From the NCBI RefSeq assembly GCF_005930495.1, contig NZ_SJEX01000003.1, forward strand, positions 62,001-126,000: a DNA stretch of 64,000 nt, written 5' to 3'. Shown here one piece after another: positions 44,019 through 53,130 of this stretch. Below the pieces are notes generated by a model that did not search any database, had not been told where the DNA came from, and saw nothing but the letters and a program-made list of their open reading frames with translations. Numbering within the stretch: the stretch's first letter is position 1; each line of letters begins with the position of its first letter. The stretch is from Modestobacter excelsi (GTDB taxonomy: Bacteria > Actinomycetota > Actinomycetes > Mycobacteriales > Geodermatophilaceae). Position numbers and translations under genes: made by a program.

Positions 44019-46520
44019 CTAGACGTACTGCGACCTGCGCAGCCAGCTGAAGGCGACCCAGCCGGGCAGTGTCGGCAGCCAGAACGTCGCGATGCGGTAG
44101 AGGAAGACGGCCGGGACGGCGATGGTGTGGTCCATCCCCCCGGCGACCAGCCCCGCGATGACGGCGGCCTCCAGCGCGCCGAGGCCACCGGGGGTGGGCG
44201 CTGCGGCCGCGACGGCCGCGCCGACGAGGTAGACGGCGCCCACGGTGGCGAAGCTGAGCTCCCCGCCGAAGGCCCGGGTCGACAGGTAGACGCACGTGAT
44301 GTAGCTGAGCGTCACCACGGCCGAGCCGCCGAGCAGCAGCGCGAGCTTGCCGGGGCTGCGCAGGGCGTGCCCGGACCCGTGGACCGAACGGCGCAGCAGG
44401 GGGAGCAGCCGGACCGCGACGAGCCGGCGGACGGCCGGGACGGCGAACATGACGGCGGCCAGGACGACCACCGCCGAGGCGCCCCACACGAGGACCTCGG
44501 GGTTCGGCAGCCGGATGGCGCCGACGACGGACCGGCCGGCCCAGAGCGCGAAGGTGAGCAGCAGGAACACGTGCACGACGACCCCGGCCACGGTGTCCAG
44601 GCCGACCCCCGAGGTGGCCACCGCCACGTCGACGCCGCTCTTCTGCAGGTAGCGCACGTTCAGTGCCATCCCGCCGAGGCCGGCCGGTGCCAGTTTGCTC
44701 GCGAACGAGGAGGCGAGCTGGGTGACCAGGGTCGGTGCCAGACGCAGCCGGTCCGGGACCGCCCCGAGGATGCTCACCGCGGCGCCTCCGTAGCTCAGCG
44801 CGGACATCCCCAGGATGAGCGGTGCCCAGGACCAGTCCGCCCCGCGCACCCGGTCGACGATGCCCGGCACGTCGCCCAGCTGGGGGACGAGGACGTACGT
44901 GACGGCGGCCAGCACCGCGATCGTCACGACGGTCCGGGGGCCGATCCTGTCCAGGTGCTCGAGCTCCGGCTCCGGGACCCCGGACCGGGCCGACACCGCT
45001 GCGCGGACCTGCCCGACCAGGTCCCCCCGGTGCTTGAGCGCCTCCCTCGTCGCGCCGCTGAACGTGTCCGGTTGCAGCCGTGGCAGCGAGGCGGCCACCG
45101 CCCCGGTCCCGAGCTCGGCGACCGCGGCGTCGACGACGGGGTCGACACCGACGTCCAACGCCAGCGCGACGAGGAGCTGGGCGACGTCGGCGTCGAGGAG
45201 CGCCTGACCCGCAGCGACCTCGCTGAAGCCGAAGTCGATGAGCCAGGGGTCCCCCGCCGCGTCGAGGAGGACGTTGGCCCGCCGCAGGTCGCGGTGGGCG
45301 ATGCGGTGCCGGCGCAGGAGGGCCACCTGGTGCCAGATCCCCCGCAGGACCGGCACCGTGACCGCCTCGTCCGGCACCCGGTCCAGGGTCGTGCCGTCGA
45401 TGCGGTCGTAGGACAGCACGATGGAGTCGCGTCCCACCGCGGCGACGGCCCGCAGCCGCGGAGTCCGGGCACCGACGTCGCGGGCCATCAGCGAGACCAG
45501 CGCCTCGTGCTCCACGGTGCGGCGCAGCGAGGAGAACGGCCGCTCGTCCCCGACGTTCTTCAGCCGGATGAACCGGTACGCGCGGAACAGCAGGTCCGCG
45601 GCCCGCTGCTCGGCGTCGAGGACCTTGGCGAACACCCGGCTCCCGTCGTCCAGGGTCGCGAAGTAGGGAACGGAGCCGCGGGCGTCGACCGCGGCTGGTT
45701 CCAGCTCGACCAGCGGCAGCCCACTGCTGGTCAGGGCCGCGGCGATGGCGGCCCGTGTCGGCCGGGAGCTGGGACGACCGAACAGCAGCAGGGTCGCCGA
45801 GCCCACCGCTCCGCCCAGGACGAGTGCGACGGCCAGGGTGGCCGGGAGGGCCACCGGTACCGCCAGCCGCAGCAGCGTGAGCACGGCGAGCACCACGACC
45901 CCTGCCCGGCGCCACCGCCGGCACACGAACGGGGCGAGCACCACGAACGACGCGGCGGTCACCGCCAGGCCGGCCACGGTCAGCGTGCCGTCGGCGCCGC
46001 CCCAGGCGCCGTCGCGGGGCAGCACGTCGGCGGTCCCGCGGTCGAGCAACCAGTCGACCCCCCGCACGGCCGACGCCGCGAGGATCCCGCTCACGGCCAG
46101 GTAGCCGAACAGCCGGTAGCGGCGGAGCACGAGCGGGGTGACCCATGCCGCGGTCAGGGACGCGAACAACAGCAGGAGCAGTGCCCCGACCAGGACGCGT
46201 TCCACCGTCGACGTCCTGGACCGCTGGGCGAGGTCGTCCTCGAGCGACAGCAGCCCGTCGCGCGACCAGGTGGCCAGGGCGACGACGAGCAGGGTGGTGA
46301 GGAGGAGCACGACGGTGCGCAGCACGTCGCTGGGGGAGCGGTCGTAGCCGGTGACCTCCTCCTGGAAGCGGGCCCCGGGATCGGCCACGACGACGGGCCG
46401 GGCCGCGACGAGGCTCGGGTCGTCCACCGGTGGGCCGTCAGGCGCGTCGCGCGGGGGACCCGATGGCGCGGGTCCGCGGGCCGGAGCGCTCGGACGTGGC
46501 GACTCACGCGGTCGTCCCAT
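44019..46520 (-). CDS. Kinase-like domain fused to LPG-synthase-type flippase domain
   Basis: 833 residues. The N-terminal about 250 residues carry seven or so hydrophobic segments. About 270-470 is an ABC1/aminoglycoside-kinase-like domain with Lys in RVFAKVLDAE, catalytic loop IAHRDLRRANVLLD and metal motif WLIDFGFSE. From about 540 on there is a polytopic domain of the lysylphosphatidylglycerol synthase/AglD transmembrane type (KLAPAGLGGMALNVRYLQKS, AAAPTPGGLGALEAAVIAGL). Such domains flip or transport lipids. The catalytic loop is intact, so lipid or protein phosphorylation is possible. ATG 46520 follows GGAGGGAG. Convergent with the methyltransferase. Confidence 0.85.
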   Translation of the reverse strand: MGRPRESPRPSAPARGPAPSGPPRDAPDGPPVDDPSLVAARPVVVADPGARFQEEVTGYDRSPSDVLRTVVLLLTTLLVVALATWSRDGLLSLEDDLAQRSRTSTVERVLVGALLLLLFASLTAAWVTPLVLRRYRLFGYLAVSGILAASAVRGVDWLLDRGTADVLPRDGAWGGADGTLTVAGLAVTAASFVVLAPFVCRRWRRAGVVVLAVLTLLRLAVPVALPATLAVALVLGGAVGSATLLLFGRPSSRPTRAAIAAALTSSGLPLVELEPAAVDARGSVPYFATLDDGSRVFAKVLDAEQRAADLLFRAYRFIRLKNVGDERPFSSLRRTVEHEALVSLMARDVGARTPRLRAVAAVGRDSIVLSYDRIDGTTLDRVPDEAVTVPVLRGIWHQVALLRRHRIAHRDLRRANVLLDAAGDPWLIDFGFSEVAAGQALLDADVAQLLVALALDVGVDPVVDAAVAELGTGAVAASLPRLQPDTFSGATREALKHRGDLVGQVRAAVSARSGVPEPELEHLDRIGPRTVVTIAVLAAVTYVLVPQLGDVPGIVDRVRGADWSWAPLILGMSALSYGGAAVSILGAVPDRLRLAPTLVTQLASSFASKLAPAGLGGMALNVRYLQKSGVDVAVATSGVGLDTVAGVVVHVFLLLTFALWAGRSVVGAIRLPNPEVLVWGASAVVVLAAVMFAVPAVRRLVAVRLLPLLRRSVHGSGHALRSPGKLALLLGGSAVVTLSYITCVYLSTRAFGGELSFATVGAVYLVGAAVAAAAPTPGGLGALEAAVIAGLVAGGMDHTIAVPAVFLYRIATFWLPTLPGWVAFSWLRRSQYV

Positions 46521-46695
46521 GGGTCCGACTCCCTCCACGGACACATCGGTCCTCGGGCCATCCGGCGTCGACGCCCGGACGCCCATCGAAGCAGGTCCCG
46601 GGCCGGTCCAGAGCCGTCCGAGGCCTGCGGGTCACCGGCCGCCGGACCACGAGAGGGCGCCACCGGAAGGGTTCCGGCCGGTCCGGATGCGGTGC

Positions 46696-46701
46696 TAGCG
46701 T
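46696..46701 (+). promoter_or_regulatory. Possible -10 TAGCGT for a leaderless transcript
   Basis: TAGCGT fits TAnnnT and ends nine bases before GTG 46711, which has no Shine-Dalgarno sequence. That spacing would place the transcript start at or next to the start codon, a common actinobacterial arrangement. Confidence 0.4.
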
Positions 46702-46710
46702 CCCGGCGCA

Positions 46711-47625
46711 GTGGACGGGGACCGCGGCGCGACGACGACGAACGGCGCCCCCACGGCCGAGCACCTGAGCGGCTACCGCGCGGCGGTCGACGCGGTCGTG
46801 CAGCACCTCGGGGGTCTGCCGGCCGGCCAGGCGCCCCCGGCGGGTGCGGTGCTGGCGGTCGCCGCCGACCTACCGGCGGTGCGCGTCCTCCTGGACCGCC
46901 TGCCGGAGGGCGCGGAGGGCGCACTCGCGCGGATCGAACGCGACGTGCTCGCCTTCCGGTCCAGCGCCCGCTCCAACGCCTCGACACCGGCGACCCTGCT
47001 CAAGATCCTCCTGCTGCACCAGGTGGACGTCGTCTGGTGGTCCTCGGTCGCGCCCTTCCCCGATGACCGTGCCGTCCTGGGCTCTCCGGAGCTGACCTCC
47101 CTGCGCCTGCTCCAGCAGCAGCACCGCCTGCCCTTCTCCTTCCGGGTCGGTGCGACGGGGCTGGCCGGTCGCGCCCGGAACTACGCGGTCCGCCGGTGCG
47201 CGCCCGGCCGTGAGCCGCAGTCCTCCGGCTTGAGCTTCCCGCTGGCGCGACCGGCGATGATCGGTCTGCTGACCGAGATCGCGACGTCCTTCGCCCAGGC
47301 CGCTGGAGGATGGAGCCGGGGCCTGTGGGTGAACTGCATCGTGCGCAGCAACCAGGGCCAGCAGCGGCTCAGGGACCTCGGCTACTCCGCCTTCCTCCCC
47401 AGCGCGCACTGCGTCGGGTACGCCGCGGACCTCGAGATGACCTGGCTCCGCCGCAACGGGGTCGCCGCACCGCTGCAGCAGGTCCTGACCGGCTACCGGG
47501 ACGCGGGGGTGCTCAACGTGATCGACGAGGGCCAGGCCTGGCACCTGTGCCTCAACCCGGCATGGGTGGGCCGGTACGAGGCCGCGGCCCAGCCCCTGCT
47601 GACCGCGGTCGGTCAGGCGCGCTGA
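46711..47625 (+). CDS. Putative M15-like zinc peptidase-related protein
   Basis: 304 residues from GTG 46711. The C-terminal half contains LPSAHCVGYAADLEMTW, matching the SxHxxGxAxD zinc motif of M15 peptidases with H233 and D240 as ligands. AWHLCLNP follows with H278 as a possible third ligand. The catalytic acid usually sits closer to that last His than E273 does here, so activity is uncertain. M15 and related enzymes cut D-Ala or other peptidoglycan peptide bonds. There is no signal peptide, which is odd for a wall enzyme. The TGATG overlap with the downstream AsnB-type gene indicates coupled synthesis. The N-terminal about 100 residues are unassigned. Confidence 0.6.
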   Translation: MDGDRGATTTNGAPTAEHLSGYRAAVDAVVQHLGGLPAGQAPPAGAVLAVAADLPAVRVLLDRLPEGAEGALARIERDVLAFRSSARSNASTPATLLKILLLHQVDVVWWSSVAPFPDDRAVLGSPELTSLRLLQQQHRLPFSFRVGATGLAGRARNYAVRRCAPGREPQSSGLSFPLARPAMIGLLTEIATSFAQAAGGWSRGLWVNCIVRSNQGQQRLRDLGYSAFLPSAHCVGYAADLEMTWLRRNGVAAPLQQVLTGYRDAGVLNVIDEGQAWHLCLNPAWVGRYEAAAQPLLTAVGQAR

Positions 47626-49238
47626 TGTGCGGGATCGCCGTGCTCCTCGGCCCGGGCGCCGCGAGCCGGCGTGCGGTGTTCGACACGATGCTGGCCGCCG
47701 TGTCCGCCCGCGGTGAGGTCGACGAGGTCCTGTGCGACGAGGAGGCCCTGCTCGGCACCGCCCGGCTGCGCATCGTGGACCGGGACCGGGCCGTCCAGCC
47801 GTGGACGTCCGGTGACGGCAGGTGGGCGCTGACCTTCAACGGTGAGGTGTTCAACCACGCCGAGCTGCGTGCCCGGCTGCACGCGGACGGCCGCCGCACC
47901 CGGTCGACCAGTGACACGGAGGTCGTCCTGGAGGCCGTCCTCGCCTGGGGGGAGGACGCGCTGAGGCACATGCGCGGCGAGTTCGCCTTCGCCGTCGTCG
48001 AGCGCGGCACCCGCCGGGTGTTCCTGGCCCGCGACCCGGCCGGGGTCAAACCCCTGTACTGGGCGAGCGCGGCCGGACGCCTGCACATCGCCTCGGAGAT
48101 CAAGGCCCTGGTGCCGCTCGGCACCGAGGTCCACGAGGTCCCGCCCGGGCACTGCGGCTGGGCCGATCCGGACACGGCCCCGGACCTGCACCCCTACGTC
48201 GACCTGTACCGCCTGGGCGAGGGGCGGCCGGTCCTCGCCGACGTGGAGGAAGCCGCAGCCGCGCTCCGGGAGACCTTCACCGACGCCGTCCGGATCCGGG
48301 TGGACACCGACCTGCGCGTCGGTGTCGTGCTCTCCGGCGGGCTGGACAGCTCCCTCACCCTGGTGGAGGTCCGCGCGCTGCACCCGGACTGCGTCGCCTT
48401 CACCGTGGGGGTCGAGGGCAGTGCGGACCTGGCGTACGCCCGACGGCTCACCGCCGATCTCGGGGTGGAGCACGTCGTGGTCCCCGTCCGACCCCGCGAG
48501 CTGCGGCGTCGCGACGTCCGTGAGGCGATGAGGGTCTCGGAGCTCACCGAGTACGGGGACATCATCAACGCCGTCGTCTCCCAGCGCCTCTTCGCCGCCG
48601 TGCACGAGGCCGGCGTCAAGGTGGTGCTGACCGGGGACGGGTCGGACGAGCTGTTCGGGGGCTACGAGATGTACCGCCGGATCGCCCCGGAGGACGCCCG
48701 CCGGCTCTTCCTGCACAAGATCCGCTACCTGAGCCACACCGAGCTCCAGCGGGTGGACCGGACCTCGATGAGCCACCGGGTCGAGGCCCGGGTGCCGTTC
48801 CTCGACCTGGCGATGCTCGACCTCGCGATGCGCATACCGCAGGAGCTCAAGCAGCGGGACGGCTACGAGAAGTGGATCCTGCGGCACGCCTTCTCCGATG
48901 TCCTCCCCGGCTACGTGACGGCGCGGCACAAGGACCCGATGTCGCACTCCAGCGGGCTCCACGAACGGATCCGCCTGTTCCGGCCGCTGTTCCCGGCCAT
49001 GTACCGCAGCCACGGGTACCAGTGCTTCGCACCGCTGCAGCGCGACTTCTCCGAGGTCCTCAAGGACCACGGCTACGACCTGGACGCCGCCGTGGCAGCA
49101 GCCCGGCCCGCCCGGGACCTCACGCTCGCCGAACATGGCCGGGACTTCGCCGGGGCCGTCCGCTGGAACCTCACCGACCTGGTCCGCCGCCGCGGAGCGG
49201 CTCTTCCTCCGGGCCTTCCCGAGGCGGCACCGGGCTAG
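47625..49238 (+). CDS. asnB: AsnB-type glutamine-dependent amidotransferase
   Basis: 537 residues. Cys2 (MCGIAVLL) is the class II glutaminase nucleophile, with FNGEVFNHAELRARL, RGEFAFAVV and the glutamine-binding residues following. The synthetase domain has the PPi loop VVLSGGLDSSLTL and TGDGSDELFGGYEMYRR. It resembles asparagine synthase B but is shorter than E. coli AsnB by about 17 residues. Actinobacterial homologues also include LtsA-like enzymes that amidate peptidoglycan. Coupling to an M15-like protein gene makes a wall or peptide substrate worth considering. The start ATG overlaps the upstream stop. Confidence 0.9.
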   Translation: MCGIAVLLGPGAASRRAVFDTMLAAVSARGEVDEVLCDEEALLGTARLRIVDRDRAVQPWTSGDGRWALTFNGEVFNHAELRARLHADGRRTRSTSDTEVVLEAVLAWGEDALRHMRGEFAFAVVERGTRRVFLARDPAGVKPLYWASAAGRLHIASEIKALVPLGTEVHEVPPGHCGWADPDTAPDLHPYVDLYRLGEGRPVLADVEEAAAALRETFTDAVRIRVDTDLRVGVVLSGGLDSSLTLVEVRALHPDCVAFTVGVEGSADLAYARRLTADLGVEHVVVPVRPRELRRRDVREAMRVSELTEYGDIINAVVSQRLFAAVHEAGVKVVLTGDGSDELFGGYEMYRRIAPEDARRLFLHKIRYLSHTELQRVDRTSMSHRVEARVPFLDLAMLDLAMRIPQELKQRDGYEKWILRHAFSDVLPGYVTARHKDPMSHSSGLHERIRLFRPLFPAMYRSHGYQCFAPLQRDFSEVLKDHGYDLDAAVAAARPARDLTLAEHGRDFAGAVRWNLTDLVRRRGAALPPGLPEAAPG

Positions 49239-49308
49239 CAGGCCGGGCTCCCGGCGAGCACGGGTCGGCGTGCTTGCCTCGACGGCACCGGAGCGGGACG
49301 CTGCTGCC

Positions 49309-50580
49309 GTGCAGGTCCCGCTGACCGCCGAGGACCGGACGATCCTCGCCCTGGAAGGGCCGCACCTCGTTGGGCACACGGCCACGGTGGTCCACCTGCC
49401 GGACGGCGCGCCCGGTCTCGAGGAGCTCCGCGAGGCGGTCAGCCACCGGCTGCCCGGGGCTCCGCGGCTGACCTGGCGGCTGGGCGGCACGGCCGGGGAG
49501 CCGGCGTGGTGCCCGGACGGGACGCTGGACGTGGCGGCGCACGTCCGGTCGGCCACCCCGGCCGCCCCGCTGGACCCGGCCGGGCTGCGCAAGGAGCTGG
49601 CCCGGCTGTTCGGTGAGCACCTCGACCGGACCCGGCCGCTGTGGCGGATGGACCTCGTCGGCCCGTTGGCAGCTGGTGGAGCGGTCCTGGTGTGGCGGGT
49701 CCACCACGCGCTGGCCGACGGCGGCACGGTGATGCGGCTGGCCGACGGCGTGCTGTGGGACCCGGCGCCGGAGACCGGCGGGCGCAGCACCGGGGCCGCC
49801 CGGCCGGGGACGTCCGCGGCCGACCTCCACCGGCCCTCGCTGGCCGGCGTGCTGACCGGGGAGCTCGTCCCCGGCCTGCGGCGCTCCCCGTTCGACGCGG
49901 CCATCGGCCGCGAGCGGGACGTCGCCCTCGCCACCGCACCGGTGTCCGCCCTGCGCGAGGCCGCCCGCGGGGTCGCCGGCGCGACGGTGAACGACGCCGT
50001 GCTCGCGGTGGTGGCCGGTGCGCTGCGCCGGTGGCTGGAGCACCGGCACGGACCGCTGTCCGGGCTGCGGGTCAAGGTGCCGGTGACCCTGCACCACGAC
50101 GGCGACCAGGCCGGGAACCGCGATTCCTGGTTCCGGGTCGACCTGCCGGTGGACGAGCCGGACCCTCTGGCACGGCTGGCGGCCGTCCGCCGGGAGACGG
50201 CCCAGCGCAAGGCCCGCCACGACGCCGAGCAGCTCGACGAGCTGATGGCCCGGATGGCCCGCCACTCGCCGCGGCTGGCGGAGTGGTCGCAGCGACTGCA
50301 GCGCAGTGGGCGGTCCTTCGCACTCAACGTGTCCAACGTGCGCGGTCCCGACCGGCCGGTCACCGTGCTGGGCGCGCCCGTCGCCGCCGTCCAGCCCCTG
50401 GTGGAGGTCGCCGAGCACCACGCGCTGCGGGTGGCGGTGCTGTCCGTCGGCGACCGGCTGGGTTTCGGACTGGTCGCGGACCCCTCGGTCGTCGGGGAGC
50501 TCGACGTGCTGGCCGGCGCCGTGGAGGAGGCGGCCACCGAACTGCAGCTCGCCGGACAGGAGGACGCGCTTCCGGGCTGA
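49309..50580 (+). CDS. WS/DGAT-family acyltransferase
   Basis: 423 residues. The N-terminus PLTAEDRTILALEG is typical of wax ester synthase/diacylglycerol acyltransferases. The catalytic motif HHxxxDG is intact as VHHALADGGTVMRL. The second conserved block SFALNVSNVRGPDRPV (NVxGP region) is near residue 340. These enzymes transfer acyl-CoA chains to alcohols or diacylglycerol at the membrane surface. GTG 49309 gives the family-like start, though GTG 49270 is possible. It lies 70 bases after the amidotransferase, codirectional, so it may belong to the same transcript. Confidence 0.88.
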   Translation: MQVPLTAEDRTILALEGPHLVGHTATVVHLPDGAPGLEELREAVSHRLPGAPRLTWRLGGTAGEPAWCPDGTLDVAAHVRSATPAAPLDPAGLRKELARLFGEHLDRTRPLWRMDLVGPLAAGGAVLVWRVHHALADGGTVMRLADGVLWDPAPETGGRSTGAARPGTSAADLHRPSLAGVLTGELVPGLRRSPFDAAIGRERDVALATAPVSALREAARGVAGATVNDAVLAVVAGALRRWLEHRHGPLSGLRVKVPVTLHHDGDQAGNRDSWFRVDLPVDEPDPLARLAAVRRETAQRKARHDAEQLDELMARMARHSPRLAEWSQRLQRSGRSFALNVSNVRGPDRPVTVLGAPVAAVQPLVEVAEHHALRVAVLSVGDRLGFGLVADPSVVGELDVLAGAVEEAATELQLAGQEDALPG

Positions 50581-50601
50581 GTCCTGGAGGCGGTGACCGC
50601 G

Positions 50602-51261
50602 TCAGCCGAGCTGCCAGAACCCACCGACCAACCCCAGGCCCTCCAGGACGGCCTGGTTCTGCTCGCGGGAGTGGGGCGTCCACCCAGGGTCGAGGCGGTC
50701 GCCCCACCAGCCCCGCGCAAGGGCGTTCAGCGTGGTCACGGGCAGCATCGCCCCGGGGGACCGGGAGCCCAGCCAGCGGTCGACGTGCTCCTCCGACCGG
50801 AAGAGGTTCATCGTGCTCTAGGTGAAGGCGATGTCGTCCCACCACCGCTGCGCAGGGACCAGGCAGTGGAAGACGAGGGACGGCTGGTCCAGGTGCTGGC
50901 CCTGGACGGTGATCGCAAGTGGCTCACCGCAATCGGGGCAGGACGCCCGGACCTGCCCGTCGGTGTCCAGCGCAGCGCAGATCCCGAAGGCGTCCCAGGC
51001 GCAGTTCGCGTACCACCAGCGGCCGTGGGCCAGCACCCGGTACGCCGTGGGGACGGCGGAGAAGGGGTTGGCCATGCGGATCTCCGTCCCCTCGGCGTCG
51101 AGGACGAGGGCGTGGCCGTCGTGCAGACGGCGCCATCCCGCCAGCACGTCGACGGCCGTCGAGCCCGTCGAGGCGGCGACCTCCTCCGCCGACGGCGCCC
51201 GACCGAGGGCGACGAACATGCCGTAGGTCGTGTTGCGCAGGGAGACGTCGGCGGGGTCCAT
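50602..51261 (-). pseudogene. MerB-like organomercurial lyase gene split by an in-frame amber codon
   Basis: From ATG 51261 the frame encodes an alkylmercury-lyase-like protein. NCAWDAFGICAALD holds the C-x-x-D pair equivalent to MerB C96/D99, and VFHCLVPAQRWWDDIAF holds the C159 equivalent. At 50820-50818 the frame meets TAG. It then continues without any shift as STMNLFRSEEHVDRWL to a natural stop at 50602. In family members the TAG position is usually Cys (FTCSTM), so a TGC to TAG change is likely. The protein would end at residue 147 of about 219. An independent start at ATG 50811 could give a 69-residue fragment. Inactivation, readthrough or a sequencing error are the options. Confidence 0.75.
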
Positions 51262-51521
51262 GCGCGGAGTGTGGCCCCGCTGCCGGCCCACCGGGAACGG
51301 GTCGGGAGCCCCTCGGGTCCGTGGCCCGATGCCGGCTCGGTGCCACCCCTGCCCGTTCCCGGCCCCTCACTGTCCGCAGTCACCCGGCCGGGCGGGTGCA
51401 CCGGCTCGCCCGGCACGGCGGGCGCGCCGCTCCACCTCCGCACGGGGAGCGGGGCCGGTGGGACGCTCGGGTCAGGACGGGAACCGTTCCGTCCGGTCCG
51501 GAGAGGGCGCGGTGGTCGCCG

Positions 51522-52139
51522 ATGTCCATGTCGTGGAGCGACCCTGGGAGAGCGGTGTCCCGGGGCCGCACGGTGGTCGCCCTGGCCTGCCTCCTGCTGC
51601 CCGGGTGCGCCGCTGCGCAGCAGACCGGTGCGGCGCCTCCTCCGACGGCCGCAGCAGTCGACTGGCTGAACACGACCTACCAGGTGACCTGTGACGGCAT
51701 CGTCCCCGGTGGCTTCCCCGCGACCGTGGTCGACGGCAGCGCGCGGGTCCCCGCCGACGACACCCGCCCGCCGCACTACGACCACTACGACGTCCGGGTC
51801 ACGGCCACGGCGAGCGGTGACGTGGACGGCGATGGTGCGCCCGACTCCGTCGTCGCGCTGGACTGCTCGCCGCAGCCGTCCAACGGCATCGTGCAGGAGG
51901 TGCAGGTCTTCTCCTCGACCGGTCGCCCGCTGGGCACCCTGCCCAGCCCGCGCACGATGGCGGAGGCCATGCAACTGCCACCGGTGTACGACCGGGCGGG
52001 GCTGTCGGTCCAGGACGGCGAGATCGTCGCGGCGATGACGGCCTACGGGCCGGACGACTACCACGCCAGCGGCCCCTCCGTGCCCCTCACCGTGCGCTGG
52101 CGCCTCGACCGACAGGAGTTCGTGCGGGTCTCGCCGTGA
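51522..52139 (+). CDS. Secreted, probably lipid-anchored protein
   Basis: 205 residues. The signal peptide (GRTVVALACLLLPGCAAAQ) ends in a lipobox-like LLPGC with Pro at -2, slightly off consensus. The mature protein is acidic. GDVDGDGAPDSVVALDCSP resembles an FG-GAP/EF-hand-like calcium-binding repeat, and CDGIVPGGF near the N-terminus plus that later Cys could pair. No enzyme motif is seen. ATG 51522 has GGAGAGG about 20 bases upstream, a little far. No operon partner is evident. Confidence 0.75.
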   Translation: MSMSWSDPGRAVSRGRTVVALACLLLPGCAAAQQTGAAPPPTAAAVDWLNTTYQVTCDGIVPGGFPATVVDGSARVPADDTRPPHYDHYDVRVTATASGDVDGDGAPDSVVALDCSPQPSNGIVQEVQVFSSTGRPLGTLPSPRTMAEAMQLPPVYDRAGLSVQDGEIVAAMTAYGPDDYHASGPSVPLTVRWRLDRQEFVRVSP

Positions 52140-52485
52140 CCATGGCCGTGCCCGCGGTCCGCTGAGGTGGCTCCCGCCGTGTCTCACGGGGAGTCGGGAC
52201 GCTTGCGCCGTGAGCGACGCCTCGCCACCGCCGGATGCCGGGGCGGGATGGGCTCCGGTCGGGGCAGCAGGACCGCTTCTCCGGGGAGCGTGGCCGGACC
52301 ATCCTGATCCGGTACCCGGGACGTCGTCGGTCACCGGGTACCCGGGACGGCCTTCCGGACCGCGCGCACCGCCGGAGCGGCTGGTGTCGTCGACGCCGCT
52401 CGGGTCTGCCCCGGAGCGAGGCACTGACATGTCGGTCCGTGGCGGGCACCGGCAACCGGGGCCCGCCGTCGAGGGGGTGCAGGTC
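52140..52485. other. 346-base region with a 13-base direct repeat
   Basis: GGTACCCGGGACG occurs exactly at 52311-52323 and 52337-52349, a 26-base period (about 2.5 helical turns), upstream of the gene at 52486. This could be a regulator's direct-repeat binding site. In-frame starts at 52210 and 52429 would extend that gene through here, but the added residues do not look family-like. Confidence 0.4.
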
Positions 52486-52950
52486 ATGCTGGGCGACAAA
52501 CTGGGTGAGTCCTCGGGCAGGTTCACCGCGATCCGGGTCCTGCCGACCGAGGGGGCGCAGGTCTGGCTGGAGGTGTCCTTCCAGGGCCGGGGACAGCTGC
52601 TGGGCCAGGAGATCAACGACACCGGCACGTACCGGCAGACGATCCGGCCCGAAGGAGTGCTGTACGGCGAGGGGCACGTGCTGATGATGTCGCCGACGGG
52701 CGACGTCGCCGACTGGGTGGGCGGTGGGGTCGGTCGTCCGACCGGCCCCGGCTACCAGGCCAGCTTCGGCGTCACCGGCTCGTTCCTCTCGGCCACCGGC
52801 ATGCTGGCCGCGGTGACCGAGGTCGCCGACGTCATCGAGTACGAGGTCGAGGAGGACGGCAGCTACCACTGGACCATGTGGGCGTGGACCGGTTCCGGGG
52901 TCCCCGCCGCCCAGCGCTCCACGCAGGGCGCCATGGCCTCCGGCGGGTAG
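52486..52950 (+). CDS. Conserved uncharacterised cytosolic protein
   Basis: 154 residues from ATG 52486 (GAGGGGG upstream). The sequence is rich in short beta strands (AQVWLEVSFQGRGQLLG, GVLYGEGHVLMMSPTGD, VADVIEYEVEEDGSYHWTMW), suggesting a closed beta structure. The opening LGDKLGESSGRFTAIRVLP looks like a small uncharacterised actinobacterial family with LGxxxGExxGKxTxxRVLP. No signal peptide or catalytic residues are evident. Confidence 0.7.
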   Translation: MLGDKLGESSGRFTAIRVLPTEGAQVWLEVSFQGRGQLLGQEINDTGTYRQTIRPEGVLYGEGHVLMMSPTGDVADWVGGGVGRPTGPGYQASFGVTGSFLSATGMLAAVTEVADVIEYEVEEDGSYHWTMWAWTGSGVPAAQRSTQGAMASGG

Positions 52951-53130
52951 CCGTCGTCAGCCCGATCGGCGGCCCGGTGCGGGATGCACGCACGTCGTCG
53001 TGCGCAGCCGGGCCCCGGTCGGTGCCCTGCGACGCCGAGGGCAACGCCGCCCCGGACGACGCACGCTCAGCTCCGGGCGGGCGGCGACGGGACCTGCGCC
53101 CGCCGGGCCGGCTCGGTCTGCACCGCCCGA

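Noticed and set aside
47613-50720. 1035-codon minus-strand frame across the amidotransferase and acyltransferase
   Set aside because: Ser/Thr/Arg-rich antisense translation with no domain; the sense strand is unambiguous.
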